NCBI GenBank assembly: GCA_950295325.1 | Contig: OX485807.1 | Span: 13,545,001 to 13,605,000, forward strand | DNA length: 60,000 nucleotides | Direction: 5' to 3' | DNA from: Polytrichum commune | Lineage: Eukaryota; Streptophyta; Polytrichopsida; Polytrichales; Polytrichaceae | Part shown: piece after piece, positions 47,438-59,765 of the stretch | Layout of the letters: each line of letters opens with the position of its first letter | How positions within the stretch are numbered: the first letter of the stretch is position 1 | Notes under the pieces: model-generated | The model's database searches: none | Told to the model about the DNA's origin: nothing | Seen by the model: the letters and a program-made list of their open reading frames with translations, nothing else | Translations under genes and position numbers: made by a program

Positions 47438-49700
47438 TGGCGATTGATTCCGGCTCTCCAAGTGCAGAGACACCTTCCTGACGCCCGGGGACTAAATTTA
47501 CACAAGCAGATAAGAATTGGGGCGCTTTTGTTCCGCCGCTCGATGCATGTCAGGAAGCCAGGACTCCGAGCATATGCTCGGTCAAGATTTTGTCCATGAT
47601 TCCCATGCGGTGACATGGCGCATGCCTGGCAGATGTTGTTTAAGGTTTTACCCTTCCCGAAGCCTCCTTCTCCGCCTCCTTCGGCTTATTGACATCAGCC
47701 ATGGAAACCCTCACACACCTTCGGAAGCAGTAATCTGACTTTGTGTTTGAAGTAACCACACAACTTCCCGAATAAATTTAGTCGTTCGATACACTGGATT
47801 GTATTCCAATGAAGTATGGGTCCCAAGGTGTCATGAAAAGGGTGTATGAGGTTACCTATTGTGTTGTTACGAGTTGATGGCGTCAAAGTGACCCACTTAA
47901 AATCGGCCCATGGATCAATACCATTGTTTCAATTAACAGGAAAGACACGTGAAGGAAATCTAAAGGATTTGGGGGCTTCACAATTGACCTAGATTCAAAT
48001 ACATAGTGCTGTACTTGATCATCATTGCTGTTCATAGATAGTTTACCGTGTCTTTATAATCGGTTGTTTTAATGTGCTTCCAATCTCATTAATCAAGCGA
48101 ACTATGACATAAAATCTTATGAGATTGTTCGTATGATTACATACAACCGCATGCATGCCAAATGCCCCACATGCAATCTAATTCACCCACTTTAACCCAC
48201 AACATGATGATGTTCTCACACGTCACAAGCATTTCAAACTTCAAACGGTCACTCTAGAGATATGTGGGGAAAGCTTATTTGTAGGCCACTATTGATAACT
48301 AACGAAGGTGAGTGCACAAAATCCAAACAATCTGTGTTGTTTTACACACAACCAATACAAAGAGAGTGACACAAATGGTTAGCAATAGGCACTGTATCAC
48401 AAGTCAAGAGCCCGCTTTTCCATTTTAAATATAAATAAATAAATAAAATACAACAATTGATATCATCTTCCATGCATTTCAGCGGCCAACCAAGGTAGAT
48501 GAGAGCCACGTGTCGACTTCCATAATTTAGACATAAATAGGGATCGTTACATGAGCAAATTCAAATGAGAAATATAAGCTATGAGCTTTCATAACATTGT
48601 TACGTGCCCTTGTAGGGGGGGCACCTTTCCCGAGGAATAACATGCATGCCTCCTTCTCTAGAATACTGGGTCTTTTCTATAGGCTTAACGATGAATCTTG
48701 AAAAACACGAGTCGTTCATAACATGTAATTTTTATAACCCTTTACTCCAAATAGTGAGTTGTCAAACGACTTTCGTAACAATGTTATGTAGATACAATTG
48801 TGTTCGAAGCCGAGATGAATATCTTTTGAGTTCCTAACACACTTAATTATCTTGCCGTTTCAAAAGAGATACGAGAACTTTAAGCACTTGGACGCCTAGT
48901 GGAGCCTTTACCCTCAAAAAGCACCCAGTACGTCCACAAAGAGGCTTCTTGAGGCTCTACCGCCGTAACACAATATCCTCCAATCTTATATACTTTATAT
49001 GTGAGGAAGGGTTTCCTCATTCCGCACGGAAATTGCGTGGACCAAAGGCCGAGGCACCATGATGTTTTGGGTGTGGATATTTTAGAAGCAATGCAAGTGT
49101 GAGTTAAGTAATGGTTTTTCTTCAAAGGGCAGCGAGTGAGTGTAGTTAAAAGTTACAGCCAGCCTGTCAATGGTCAACCATTCACTTTGCCATGTGTGCA
49201 TTCCAAATATCTCCACATGGCATAGTAAGAGAGGGAGCACTCGCTTAAAAAACCAACCGGACACCCACTCAAGAGCTCATCAAAAACCGTATGGCATCTT
49301 TTGGGGCGAAACAAAGATCTCCCGGGTCGTACATTAGACGCGCTTGGTGACAAAACCCAATTTTGGACTTGTTGCATTCCCAAGTGCGATTGGCTAAATG
49401 GTGGAAATGTGGGAGTAATTCGTGAAATTGGTTGTAAATAGAGGTCGCACGTTTTGGTCGCTTGCGTTAGACTAGCTAAGGTTTAGTTCAATAGCATCCT
49501 TTTGGAAGACTTTCGGAAATAATATCTTGATGCTTCACTTACTTTTGTGAACTTTAGTGATGAAAGAAGAGGGAGGATGGTTGGAACTTACCATGTGTCT
49601 TGTGGAGCAAATGAAAAGGGGAAGGATGCCATGTGTGTGTGAAACACATGGCGGGCTATGAGGAATGGCTCCAATTCGCAACTTAGACTCACATGCATTG
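47438..49700. other. Intergenic DNA, no gene recognised
   Basis: Short frames at 47417-47886 and 48646-48837 have no domain. On the minus strand 49383-48880 one frame has two stops but no recognisable motif. Confidence 0.4.
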
Positions 49701-49800
49701 TACGAAATATTTTGTATTGAGTGTCACCAATTCTATTTGCCTTGCTCAAAACTGATTGTAACCTGCCCGCCCGTGTAGTGTGCCATCAACACTAAATGTG
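49701..49800 (-). repeat. R3 dispersed repeat, 3' part, minus strand
   Basis: Read in reverse: cacatttagtgttgatggca, cactacacggg, gttacaatcagttttgagca, aggcaaatagaattggtgac and actcaatac match 25361-25472 and 52105-52180. Confidence 0.7.
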
Positions 49801-51825
49801 AACCTTATGTTTTAACTTACTTGTCATTCCATGTGATTTTTTTTGGGAGATTATAGATTTACAATGTTGCAAATATTGTCATTTACCGAGTGATAATTTT
49901 AATCAACTTTCAATCATCCATGAGAAGAAATGTTTGGATGCAAAATATATTGAGCTTTGTTTCAATGAGTGGCATTTGGATGGACTTAAAGTAAGTTGGG
50001 ATGACAAAGTACTACACTTATTCATAAGAAGTTTCAATGACATAGAATATCATATAACACTAATTACAATATATTAGTGTAGTGTTGCTATTCTATGTAT
50101 ACATCAAGCCCAACCTCAAAAGAGGATACCGTGTCGTTTCCTTCTCTTTTGCCATGGAGTTTTGGCAAAGAATGAATAAAAAGAAGAAGAAGAATTGAAT
50201 CCATAGTAACATAGAAGGGTCCACTTCTGTTGGTGACCCAATTTTGACACCTAATTTTTTATTTCTTGATAGACAACCACTATTCCTTAATCAGTTATCA
50301 TGAGATTAGCATCCCATGACGATTCATTAATCCTTGATGTGTGCAAAAAGACTTCATTACTAATCATCACATTGTTACATTCTGAATCTCAGGGAAGTTG
50401 ATATGGAGTTTCATATTTTTATATTTCAGTTGCTTATTGTTTGAACTAGTGGTTGCAACCTCGAATTATATCTGGATAGAAGCCTCTTATGTCGTGTGGG
50501 ATAGTGCAAAGTGGGTGGATGAGCTAACCATGTTAGCTTAAACTCATTTAACAAGAAGAATTTAAGCACGTGGGTTGTCGACTACACATCCCATGTTCAC
50601 GCAATAATTGTACTTGCAAAATTGGTATTAGCCATCCGTATCAAGCTTCATGCAACATCATAGGTTTTCGAGCACATGCATGTGTGAAACCCCAACATAT
50701 TACAACTACAAGATCAAAAGATGCATGGCGACGGTATCAAGTAGAAGTGAGTGTGGTGAGGGAAATAACTTTGTGCAGAACCCAAGGGTGCACTCTTCAT
50801 TGGATATCTAAATGATATGCATGGGTCACTATGAAAAGCAAATGTATACATACTGACGGCAAGCTAGAAAATGGACTCATATATTTATACAAATCTTATA
50901 GATTTAATGTGATGAATGCTTCCACTACATTTACAAAATATAAATCATGAATGAAATGGGCCTTCGTTACGTATAAAATTGACTTCCACATCCAAGGACA
51001 AAGTCATTGACCGCTTTCTCCTGCATATAATGTAACTCAATGCTTGCATCAAACAAACAAAGACAAGAGCACAATAACTTAACCACAATCCAAAGAACAA
51101 ACTCAAAGGAGCCCATGAGCACTCCAAGAGCCTCTAGCTTGTAAAACCTAGAACCCAAATGCAAACCCTAACAAGAATGGACATTGTTGTCATTAAGGAC
51201 TATTACCATATGACAATAATGGCTGAAAATGTGGATTGAATAAAAATAAAAATCTATTGTCAATTTATTCTCTAAACCTTAGGGCCCCCCTTTTGTACAT
51301 TTACATTTACTTCAAAAATCTTAATAATTTTTATAACTGTACGCACTAAAGAAAAAGAAAAAACCTCCCCCTTATGTACACTATATATGCTAATGCCTCA
51401 CATATATAATACCCCTTCTTACACTCACGTTAATTTGTACGTTGTATGAAGAGTTTGAGGTGTAGAACTTGGGCCTACAATACCAATTTTAAAAGTGAGT
51501 TGCAGTATCACACCTATCTATATGTGCTTCCAATTACAAAACCCAACCCCATTTTTGCACCACCTATCAAACTAGTAAGGGTTGAATGAATTTTGCAAAC
51601 TTGAACTTTTCTATAGAAATTAGATCCTCCCCAATTCACGTGATGTCAATGTCGTTGTGATCGTAACATAATTGCTAAACCAAAATAAAAATTTGATAAG
51701 TTTTCCAAGTTAGGAAATGGAGCATCGTGCTCAATGTGTCCGTCATAGGTGCTTCTACCTTAATGCTAGGGTTGAGAGGTATTCATCTCCTCTTGGACAT
51801 GCAACTTCATTGTATATCATCTTTA
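49801..51825. other. AT-rich intergenic DNA, nothing recognised
   Basis: Frames at 50570-50815 and 50945-51164 have no recognisable domain. A small palindromic stretch around 50053-50090 resembles R3/MITE ends (acactaattacaatatattagtgt). Confidence 0.4.
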
Positions 51826-52185
51826 GTGTCATATGGTAGTTTTTGTCACTTCTTATGAATAAGTTTACGAGTATTATCATGAATGGTTTGCATTTGGATG
51901 AAATTCATGCCAGTTTTTGAAACAAAATTTGGCATATACTGCGTCCTAACATTTCTATGATGAAATATTGTCATGGGTGATTGAAATTTGGATGAAATCC
52001 AAATTAGTATGCGACACGGAATTGCAACGTTGTAAATCTTTAATGTCCCAAGTTTCTTACAAGGAATGACAAATACTGAACTAGGTTTACACATTAAGCG
52101 TGGGTGAAACTACACGGGCACTTTACAATGACTATCGAGCAAGACGAATAGAATCGGTGACACTAAATACAACATTTAGTGTAGG
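51826..52185 (+). repeat. R3 dispersed repeat, most complete copy
   Basis: It starts near agtgtcatatgg and runs through cttatgaataag, gtcctaacatttctatgatg, aaatattgtcatgg, ggaattgcaacgttg, aatgtccc, ctaggtttacacattaagcg, actacacgggc and gagcaagacgaatagaatcg. It ends cactaaatacaacatttagtgtag. It has no insertion where 36108-36680 has its MITE. Confidence 0.75.
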
Positions 52186-54188
52186 CATAGGGCTGATGAT
52201 AAGGCAATTTCACAAAACAAGGTTGTTGCCATACCCCTACCAAAAGGCACTTCGATTGCGCCCAATATACAAGAGTGAAAAATGTGGTAGCCAAACAACT
52301 ACACCCATTGTTTCAACTAAAATTAGTTCAATCAACATGCCAAATCGTGACCCCTCAAAAATCCGTCACACCCTCACAACCTACAAGCCACATATCATTT
52401 GGAACGCATCGTTTGACTACCACTTTCCTAAACCCTAGCGATAGGGACACGAAGCTTAGAGTGCTATACAATCCAACCTTGGAGGTAAGAGTTTTTGTGG
52501 TGGTGGTGGTGGAACCCGCATCGGGTACGAATGACGCTCTCTTCATTTCACCTCGCTAAGCTACGTCCCGACCATCTTCCAACACCCAAGGTCGGGTCTC
52601 ATGGCTAGGCTTAGGGTTAGCATCATAGCCACATGTACCTCCTATGAACAAAACCCACATGTACCTATTGTGCAAGATTTGAGGGTGAGGGCGTTGGGTT
52701 TGGCACCCCCTAGCCTCCTCGCCTCTATCGTTATTAAGAAGTACTCAAGAACATGTTGCTTGCTCCACAAAAGCAAGACCCAATGCCATAGCCCCGCCCC
52801 ATGGAACGTGTCAGAGAAAGGAACAATGTATGCATATTTGGCCTCGAAAAGAAAAAAGGGTCGGCCCTAAGTACACATTTGGGCGTCGTACTCAGGTACT
52901 TGCGCCTAAATTGTGGTGCCACAAATGAAGCAGACGACGACGAAGAAGAAGAAGAAGAAGATGATGTTGGTCTTACACTTTTTTACACGAGTACATGTTT
53001 TGGCGCCTGTGGCTGGCACACTTGAATACTCCTCTCTCTCTCTCTCAAGGCTCCAGCGCATCTAAGTGGCAACACATGCTTCTATTGGTTTCACGGAAGA
53101 GGAAGGAAGGAGAGGAAGAAGAAAGAAGAAAAACACCGCCAGAAATGACGGGGCGTGCCACGTGTCGTTCCCACATTGGCCGAGACCCATCCCATCCCGC
53201 CTGGAAACCACCATGTGGGCTTCTCGGGGCACGAGGCAACGCGTTCCGAAACTGAACAGTCTCGTGGGGTTATTGGTTTCCCAAGGACATGATAATGCCA
53301 AAGCTCCCATGAACTTCACTTACTGGCTCCACGTGAAACCCCTGGACCTTTGTACGTAGTTATTAGTTGGTTGTCCATCGTTCCACAACGTTCCATGGTC
53401 GCTTACAACAGTGCTGACGATATGGGGTTGTGTGAAGTGTACTTAGGGGCCACGTCTAACATGAGCCGAGAGCCGTGACCATGAAATGGTGAGAGCCCAA
53501 ACGAAAGTGACCAAGGGCCGTCCCGTCCCAACAAGCCTCCGAAAATCATGTAGTCGTGTGGTCACGGACCCTCGAGTGTAGTGTGAAGTCATGTGGAACC
53601 GGGCCCTCAACCAAATGCTATTTCAATGCATTTCTATTCACGCGGCTCCTCACACATGATCAAAATAGAATAAACCAACGGTGGTGAGCGTTCAGAGTGC
53701 CGTGGTCTCATGACGGTTTTATGATAGGTCTATGTCCAAGAGGTGGTTATGGAAAAGAGTCCAAGTGACCATGGAACATGATCCGTTCAATGCCATGTAG
53801 GAATCCATGTAGACTTTACATCCATCTTGCATTCACTTATACACTCCGTTGGTCCCTCAAGTGTAGTGTGAAGCGAACTTGGAGCGGCTCCGCCTTTTCC
53901 GCCAATGAGAGTGCTTGAAGTGTAATAATGGTCACGGGCTCTCAGTCTCGTGTGTGAAGTGACCCTTATGTAAAGCCCATGAAGCTTGAGCACACGAGAA
54001 CAGTGGTTTATTATTTAAGAGTTGTGTATAAAAGTTTCCCACAATGTTCAATGATAAATGACAGTCATGGTGAAGTGACGATCGCAAAGGATAGTTATTT
54101 TATATATGTCCATGTTCACGTTGAAGATTGAGCACACTCGAGAACAACATTTGCAAAGCATATCCTTTTCCCCAAGGGGGTCATATAT
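52186..54188. other. Intergenic DNA; GAA run and degenerate direct repeats
   Basis: A GAC/GAA run lies at 52933-52961. 53420-53990 contains degenerate copies of gtgtagtgtgaagt at 53576, 53865 and (as gtgtgaagt) 53432 and 53950. Overlapping frames at 52734-53359 have no recognisable domain. Confidence 0.4.
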
Positions 54189-54405
54189 ACCGGTTGAAGT
54201 TCAAGACTTCAGGAAAATTACCGATGAAATTTAGAGGAATTGATAGAACATACCTCAATTTAGCAAAGAAAAACCGAACGATGTCAACATGTAACTGGTT
54301 GGACTTGGAAACACTAGGACCTCGACCGATTATTCACTAGCCCCGCAGCCTATCCGCTAAGCCTTCAAAAAACTGGTTGGACTTGGAAACACTAGGACCT
54401 CGACC
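54189..54405 (+). repeat. R2 dispersed repeat, copy 4, with a partial duplication
   Basis: The main unit is 54189-54335 (accggttgaagttcaagact, tttagaggaattgata, tacctcaattta, catgtaactggttggac). A 35-bp piece of it (54293-54327) is repeated exactly at 54371-54405. Confidence 0.8.
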
Positions 54406-55190
54406 CTAGATTCTTATGAGTTACATTCAAGGGATGATTTTGAAGTCTTCAACAACTTTATCAATGAATGCTAGGGTTTTGCGTTATACATATGATAGGG
54501 GTTGATTATAATTCAAAAGCATATTTGTAAACTTATGTTAATGACTCTACATGAATGTAATCCCAATGATGACCTACAATGGCAACGGCCGTCCAAGGGA
54601 AAAGTCATAGGGCTGACACTTAGTGCGACTTACAAGAACCATGCGTGGTGAGGATATAGTTGTTTGGGGGGTACCATCTTGCTCACAAGCAATAAAATGA
54701 CCCATTCAATTAGATGATGTTCTAATTACGCATGTTTTGTAGTAGCTTTGAACTACCTTTGAAAGGTTGGGGCTAGTCATTTTTCATGTACCATATGTTT
54801 ATTACAAATCAACAAGTGGAGGGTTAGAAAAACGCTATGCCATGTGATCATCCTCCACACGTGGCCAGGTCTAGTTGGTTGGCCGACCGAGGCCAAACTT
54901 CGGCTCCTTTCAAAAACCAGCTCAGAAGGCACAACCAATAAGTCATTTCAATGCAGTTTAGCCTCAAATCTTCATCCACTATGGGCAGCACATGGGAATG
55001 CACACACTACAACGCTTTCACACAAAAAAATTATATCACGGTAACTTAGAAATAACACATACCTAGTTTCATGAAATTTATAACACCCTACATCATTTTG
55101 AACTCAAAGTCACATATTATGTGGGGCTTGTATTAATTTGAAACCACTTGAATTTTTTTGACATCATCATAAAAAGAGCCCCTACCTCTG
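54406..55190. other. AT-rich intergenic DNA, nothing recognised
   Basis: The frame at 54844-55044 has no recognisable domain. Confidence 0.4.
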
Positions 55191-55386
55191 GCCACACGGT
55201 GTTTCTAATTTTCAAGGAGTGTTGGCCTCATGCATATACCGTTGTCCATGAACGACAACAACTTGAGCACACAAGAACAAACATTAGTAAACAACTCCGC
55301 ATCCTTTTGCCACAATGATGAATGATGAATCTACAGTGGCAATTCGGACTCGAAAGGGATACTATATAATAAATAAACACACACAA

Positions 55387-55426
<40 letters not shown>

Positions 55427-55822
55427 CCATATATCCATGAAGCTTGAAAGTTGAGCACACGAAGAATGATAAAAAGAGTTTGTAAGAGATGGAGACCTCT
55501 TAATATTGTACTGCCACACGTTGTTTCTAATTTTCAAGGAGTGTTGGCCCCATGCATATACCGTTGTCCATGAACGACAACAGCTTGAGCACACAAGAAC
55601 AAACATTAGTAAACGGCTCCGCATCCTTTTGCCACAATGATGAATGATGAATCTACAGTGGCAATTCGGACTCGAAAGGGATACTATATAATAAATAAAC
55701 ACACACACACACATATATATATATATATCCGTATATCCATGAAGCTTGAAAGTTGAGCACACAAAGAATGATAAAAAGAGTTTGTAAGAGTTTGTAAGAG
55801 ATGGAGACCTCTTAATATTGTA
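55191..55822. repeat. Recent tandem duplication, about 310-bp unit
   Basis: Copies 55191-55510 and 55513-55822 are almost identical. They differ mainly in the (CA)n(TA)n microsatellite, about 20 bp shorter in copy 2, and in a 10-bp extra agtttgtaag in copy 2. The offset is 322 bp before the microsatellite and 302 bp after it. The long minus-strand frame here (55331-55885) exists only because the unit is repeated. Confidence 0.95.
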
Positions 55823-55989
55823 CCCACTAAAGTACACCTCATCTGCATGCATGCATGGTGAACGGTGACACTCGATGATCGACACTTATAAAAATTCAAC
55901 AAAAGGTCTGTAAAGGACAACAACTACGTCCGACTCTTTGGATATGTGTTCTATATTCGAACTCGGACTCGGACTCGGACTTGACTTGA

Positions 55990-56214
55990 TGGAATAATAC
56001 ACAAAAAAGAGTGGAAAGATTTAAAGCAGCCACAAGTAACTTTGTGGTGCAGATTGTGCAGTCTGCAAGAGAGAGAGCACTGTTGGAGTTTCAAGCATTC
56101 TTTCATGCGGGTGGTGGTGGTGCTCCTAATAGTAGTAGTAGTAGTAGCAGCAGTAGCAGTAGTAGCAGCAACAGTAATGGTAGTAATAGTCGTCGTCCTC
56201 CGACAATAAGTTAG
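55990..56214 (+). other. Small open frame with a serine tract, unrecognised
   Basis: 75 codons up to a TAG stop. It reads ...ERFKAATSNFVVQIVQSARE then ALLEFQAFFHAGGGG, 13 Ser, NSNGSNSRRPPTIS. No ATG opens the frame after the upstream TGA at 55987, so it would need to be a last exon. All interruptions in the Ser run are AGT/AGC changes, which keep Ser. No domain was recognised. It could be a terminal exon, a gene relic or chance. Confidence 0.3.
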
Positions 56215-56894
56215 GTGTCTTTGGTCTCCGCACAAAATGAGAGCTTCATGTCCATGAGTTGATGAAGATTGAGTGTCAAGCAAAGTGTAGTATTACTTGG
56301 GAAATGTTGTATATGGAGCCCACAATATTATTCACGTTTTGGCCTTCATATATACGTTCCATTCATCGAGCTTCCACGCCGAAGGTCCGAAAAATATCAA
56401 AAAGAAATCGATGTTTGAAGCATATTGTCGATCGGAAGTCGGAAGTGGTCTGCCACACATGTGGTGGGGTTTGTTCTTACGTATCTCGTGACCTTGTTTC
56501 GATGCATCCATTCGTTGGTTGTAGAGACGACGCTAAAATAAAAATTTGCAAGAAAAAGTAACGAGTAGTCGGAGCCCTAATTCTCTCTCTCTCTCTCTCT
56601 CTCTCTCTTGTAGCTAGGTAGTGAGTCTCATTCCCACGATGTGTATTGAATGTGGGTAAGTTGATTATAGTAGTGTCACATTTGTTCAGCAAAGCACACT
56701 GGGATGCACTACTCCACTGCTCTTGCTTTTTCGGGTCCTAGTGGTCTTGTATGTTTTTTTGGCAGTGAAATGAAGCTCGTTTCATTTGACTCAAATTTAA
56801 ATAAATTAAAGAGTTTTTTTTCAAAAAATTCACGCTCCTGTGAATTTCTTGTATTTAAGTGATATATAGCGAGGCTTGCACTTAAAAACACATC
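56215..56894. other. Intergenic DNA with a TC microsatellite
   Basis: (TC)n at 56582-56609. Nothing else was recognised. Confidence 0.4.
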
Positions 56895-57590
56895 ATATTA
56901 AAAAGACACATGTAATGATGAGATTGGACTATGTGATTTGAGTACAAACCTCATACTAGGTTCGATAGTTGACGCAATTAGAAGGACTTTTGTGATTGTT
57001 GCTTAAGAATAAACTAAGAGAATAATCATCACTTTACATCCGGAGTCCTCGTAAAGTTTGCATTTCAAGTTTGATTATGAAACTTGAAACGGAAGTCTTT
57101 AGGGTTTCTAATGCTAACCGGATGAAACAAAGTTGCAATATGATCCAACAACCTTAATTATGAGCGGAGTTGGAAGAGTCCCCCCCCCCCCAAAAAAAAG
57201 AAAAAGAAAACAAGACCACATACCCTAATTAAGTAAACATGTAGTAGCATACTTGTGAATGTTGGTTGAATGTTAAGGCTAGTTTGCCAGCTCAGAATAG
57301 AAACATCATACTTGACTCAAAACTTCAATAGTCAACACAATTGCAAGGGCTTACTAAAGTTATGTGATTGGCTTATACTGTATATAGACAACGATCGAGA
57401 ATCTCCACTTTGACTCACGAGTCCTTATAATGTCTGCAATTTTAAAGTCCGACCACGAATCTCAAAACGTCGACAACCTTCAACTTGCTCTCTAATTGCT
57501 AATATTAACTGAACGAGAGATGAATTAATTGCAATCTAATCCAACGGTCAAACTTGTCTGCGGAGTTGGAAGAGTCCACAACAATAGGGC
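56895..57590 (-). repeat. Two R1 copies in tandem, minus strand
   Basis: Copy 56895-57190 has gatgagattggactatgtga, gttgacgcaattagaaggac, agtcctcgtaaagtttgcat, gaaacttgaaac, ctaaccggatgaaac and gagttggaagagtcc. Copy 57270-57590 has atacttgactcaaaac, gtcaacacaattgcaagggc, gagaatctccactttgactc, ctaattgctaa, aatccaacggtcaaacttgt, ggagttggaagagtcc and caacaatagggccac. They lie head to tail, about 80 bp apart. Confidence 0.75.
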
Positions 57591-58525
57591 CACGTACCTA
57601 ATATGAGAATGAGGGGAAACATGCAGTAAGTTCATAACATTATGAAGCAGTGTGCGTTCGTTCATGTGCCCCCCCCCCCCCCCCGAGAATGTAACCACGG
57701 ATGCTGCGATTAGTGCACATTCGGTCTGAATGTGCCAAGGATGGGAAAAAAAAACCCCACCTTTTTCTTCTGGCCGATGTATTGGGTTTTTTGGTTTTAA
57801 TGCAAAAAAAATCAATATCTACGAATAATTAAAGCCATGATTTTATTCCAGTTGCCGCCATGTGTATTCCAACCAGCAATCATCATCAAGGGTGGGAAAA
57901 CCCCAACTTTTTTCTGGCTTTTGTTCTTGATGCAAAAAAACCCGAATAAAACCGAACAAAACCGGATTTTGCTGGACCTCAAATGAAACCCAGAAAAAAC
58001 CCAACTATGAAAAAAACCGTGTGGTGCCAGCCTTGGAATGTGCACTTGCTGCAACATCCATCCCATGGTTATATTCTCAGGGTCCACATGAACGAACGAA
58101 CGAACGAACGCACAATGCTTAATAATGTTAAGTTAGCATATTATGACAAGGGAATGGCGATTAGTTTAATCAAGCCACATAATTGTGGTAGTCACACAGA
58201 AAGAACACGGTGTCAGTACTAAATCACACGTGTCAATGAAAGAATGACATACGACGCCACATGGCCTCCCTTGACTGGAGAGACGACATGTACTAAGACA
58301 GCATCCCCAGTACAAAGGTTTTGTAAGTGCCACATGGCACTCACCCATTGGCGGTTCCTGGGCTTGGGCTCCAGCCTGTCACCAGCAGCCAGGCGGGCCT
58401 CGTGGCCTTATTAGAACTCCACAGTAGAACTAGTCAAGCCTGCATAAATTCTCGCCACGTCAGCTCCTCACGTTTGTCACTTGTGTTGCAGCATGGCTCT
58501 TCGTGCATACAAACAACCGGTCCCG
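57591..58525. other. Intergenic DNA, no gene recognised
   Basis: Contains a C run (57669-57684) and a GAAC run (58090-58109). A related pair of phrases, tgggaaaaaaaaacccca and gtgggaaaaccccaac, occurs near 57743 and 57892. Confidence 0.4.
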
Positions 58526-58578
58526 GGGGAAAGAAAGAAAGAACAAAAGAAAGAACAACAAAAAGAAGGGGTCTCGGA

Positions 58579-58610
<32 letters not shown>

Positions 58611-58700
58611 CAGAACAATAATAAAAAGAAGAAGGGGTCTCGAACGGAAAGAATGAAAGAAAGAAAGAGGGAACAATAATAAAAAGGAAGGGGTCTCGGA
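58526..58700. repeat. GAAA-rich minisatellite, three units
   Basis: GGGGTCTCG recurs at 58568, 58634 and 58690 (spacing 66 and 56 bp). Each occurrence is preceded by acaa-aaaaagaag and separated by (GAAA)n. Overlapping frames on both strands here are artefacts of the repeat. Confidence 0.9.
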
Positions 58701-59412
58701 ATGAGGCAGTCAACGCTACTTGTTGAAAGCTAGTATGTATGTATGCGAGTAAGTCTACAAGGAAAACACGGATTCTAAAGGCACTGCAGCGTCGTTGTTG
58801 GTCCTCCGAGTGCTACAGTCGACCCTTGTTAACCTCTAAAGGACAATGCTGCCCCACGGGCTTGGTATTATTTTGGGAGAAAACTTCTACTCCATTGCAC
58901 CAAATGGGGTTTTTAGAATGCCAAATCGAGCACCTTAGCAAGATCTATACTTCTTTAGAATAGAGCCTATGTAAATTAATTGGTTAATCATGCTTTAAAT
59001 GAATTTTTAAAGATATTTTGGGTGTGGTATCGGGAAAGCATATGTCCTTTAAGGGTTAATTAATAACGACACTCGTTTATATACCGTAGTTTACTAGCAG
59101 GTTAGGCAACTTGCTGCCTAATATTTAATTAAAGTTCAAAAAGTAGGTTCGGCACCTAAAAATAGTATATTCATATTTTCGGCAATTTTCTCTTTTAATT
59201 TTTAAAAATTCGGCTTACATTCATTTTTAATTTTCTATTTCAACTTATATCTTGTACATCTCTCTTGCATTGAATGACAAGTAAGATGTGAGTGAAGAGT
59301 TGAGAATGCTCTGTGCTTTATGCAAGTAGAGTGGAGTTGTGTTCAACAATGCATATGGGATATGTAAACTTTGAGGTGAAGCACCTAGTTAGACGTCATT
59401 TTTATAACACGC
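58701..59412. other. AT-rich intergenic DNA
   Basis: Nothing was recognised. Phrases with ttcggca recur at 59148, 59198 and again at 59941. Confidence 0.4.
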
Positions 59413-59765
59413 ATAACTTTTGCATAGAGTCTTCAAATGACATAAAATTTGTTGGAGGTGAAATATTACTTGATTTCTAAACTTTTCTTAGACCAACAAA
59501 ATTCCAAAAAAGTTGATCTTCTATGCACAAATGAGCTCCAAAAAACTGTTATGAACGCATTTTAATTTTTTGATCTTTACACGGCTGCAATGTTTTGTCC
59601 ATATCTTTTGCATAAAGACTTATTTTGACACAAAACTTGTTGGAGGTGGAAGAAGGATTGATTTCTCAACTTTTGTTAGCAGACAAAATTCTATAAAAAC
59701 TTCATCTTCTATGCTCAATTGGACTCCAAAAATTTGTGTACAACACATTTGAAAAGCCTCGCCTA
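59413..59765. repeat. Diverged tandem repeat, 188-bp offset
   Basis: Units 59413-59577 and 59601-59765 share cttttgcata-agactt, tgacataaaatttgttggag / tgacacaaaacttgttggag, gatttct-aactttt, acaaaatt, gatcttctatgc / catcttctatgc and ctccaaaaa in order. Sequence of this type is often part of plant LTR elements, but I see no LTR, primer-binding site or ORF. Confidence 0.7.

Noticed and set aside
48880-49383. Minus-strand frame with two stops, possible relic
   Set aside because: Residues do not form a recognisable motif and there is no splice structure. Kept only as intergenic.
55331-55885. 184-codon minus-strand frame with repeated peptide
   Set aside because: It spans the tandem duplication and its CA/TA microsatellite. 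The repeated peptide is a by-product of the duplicated DNA.
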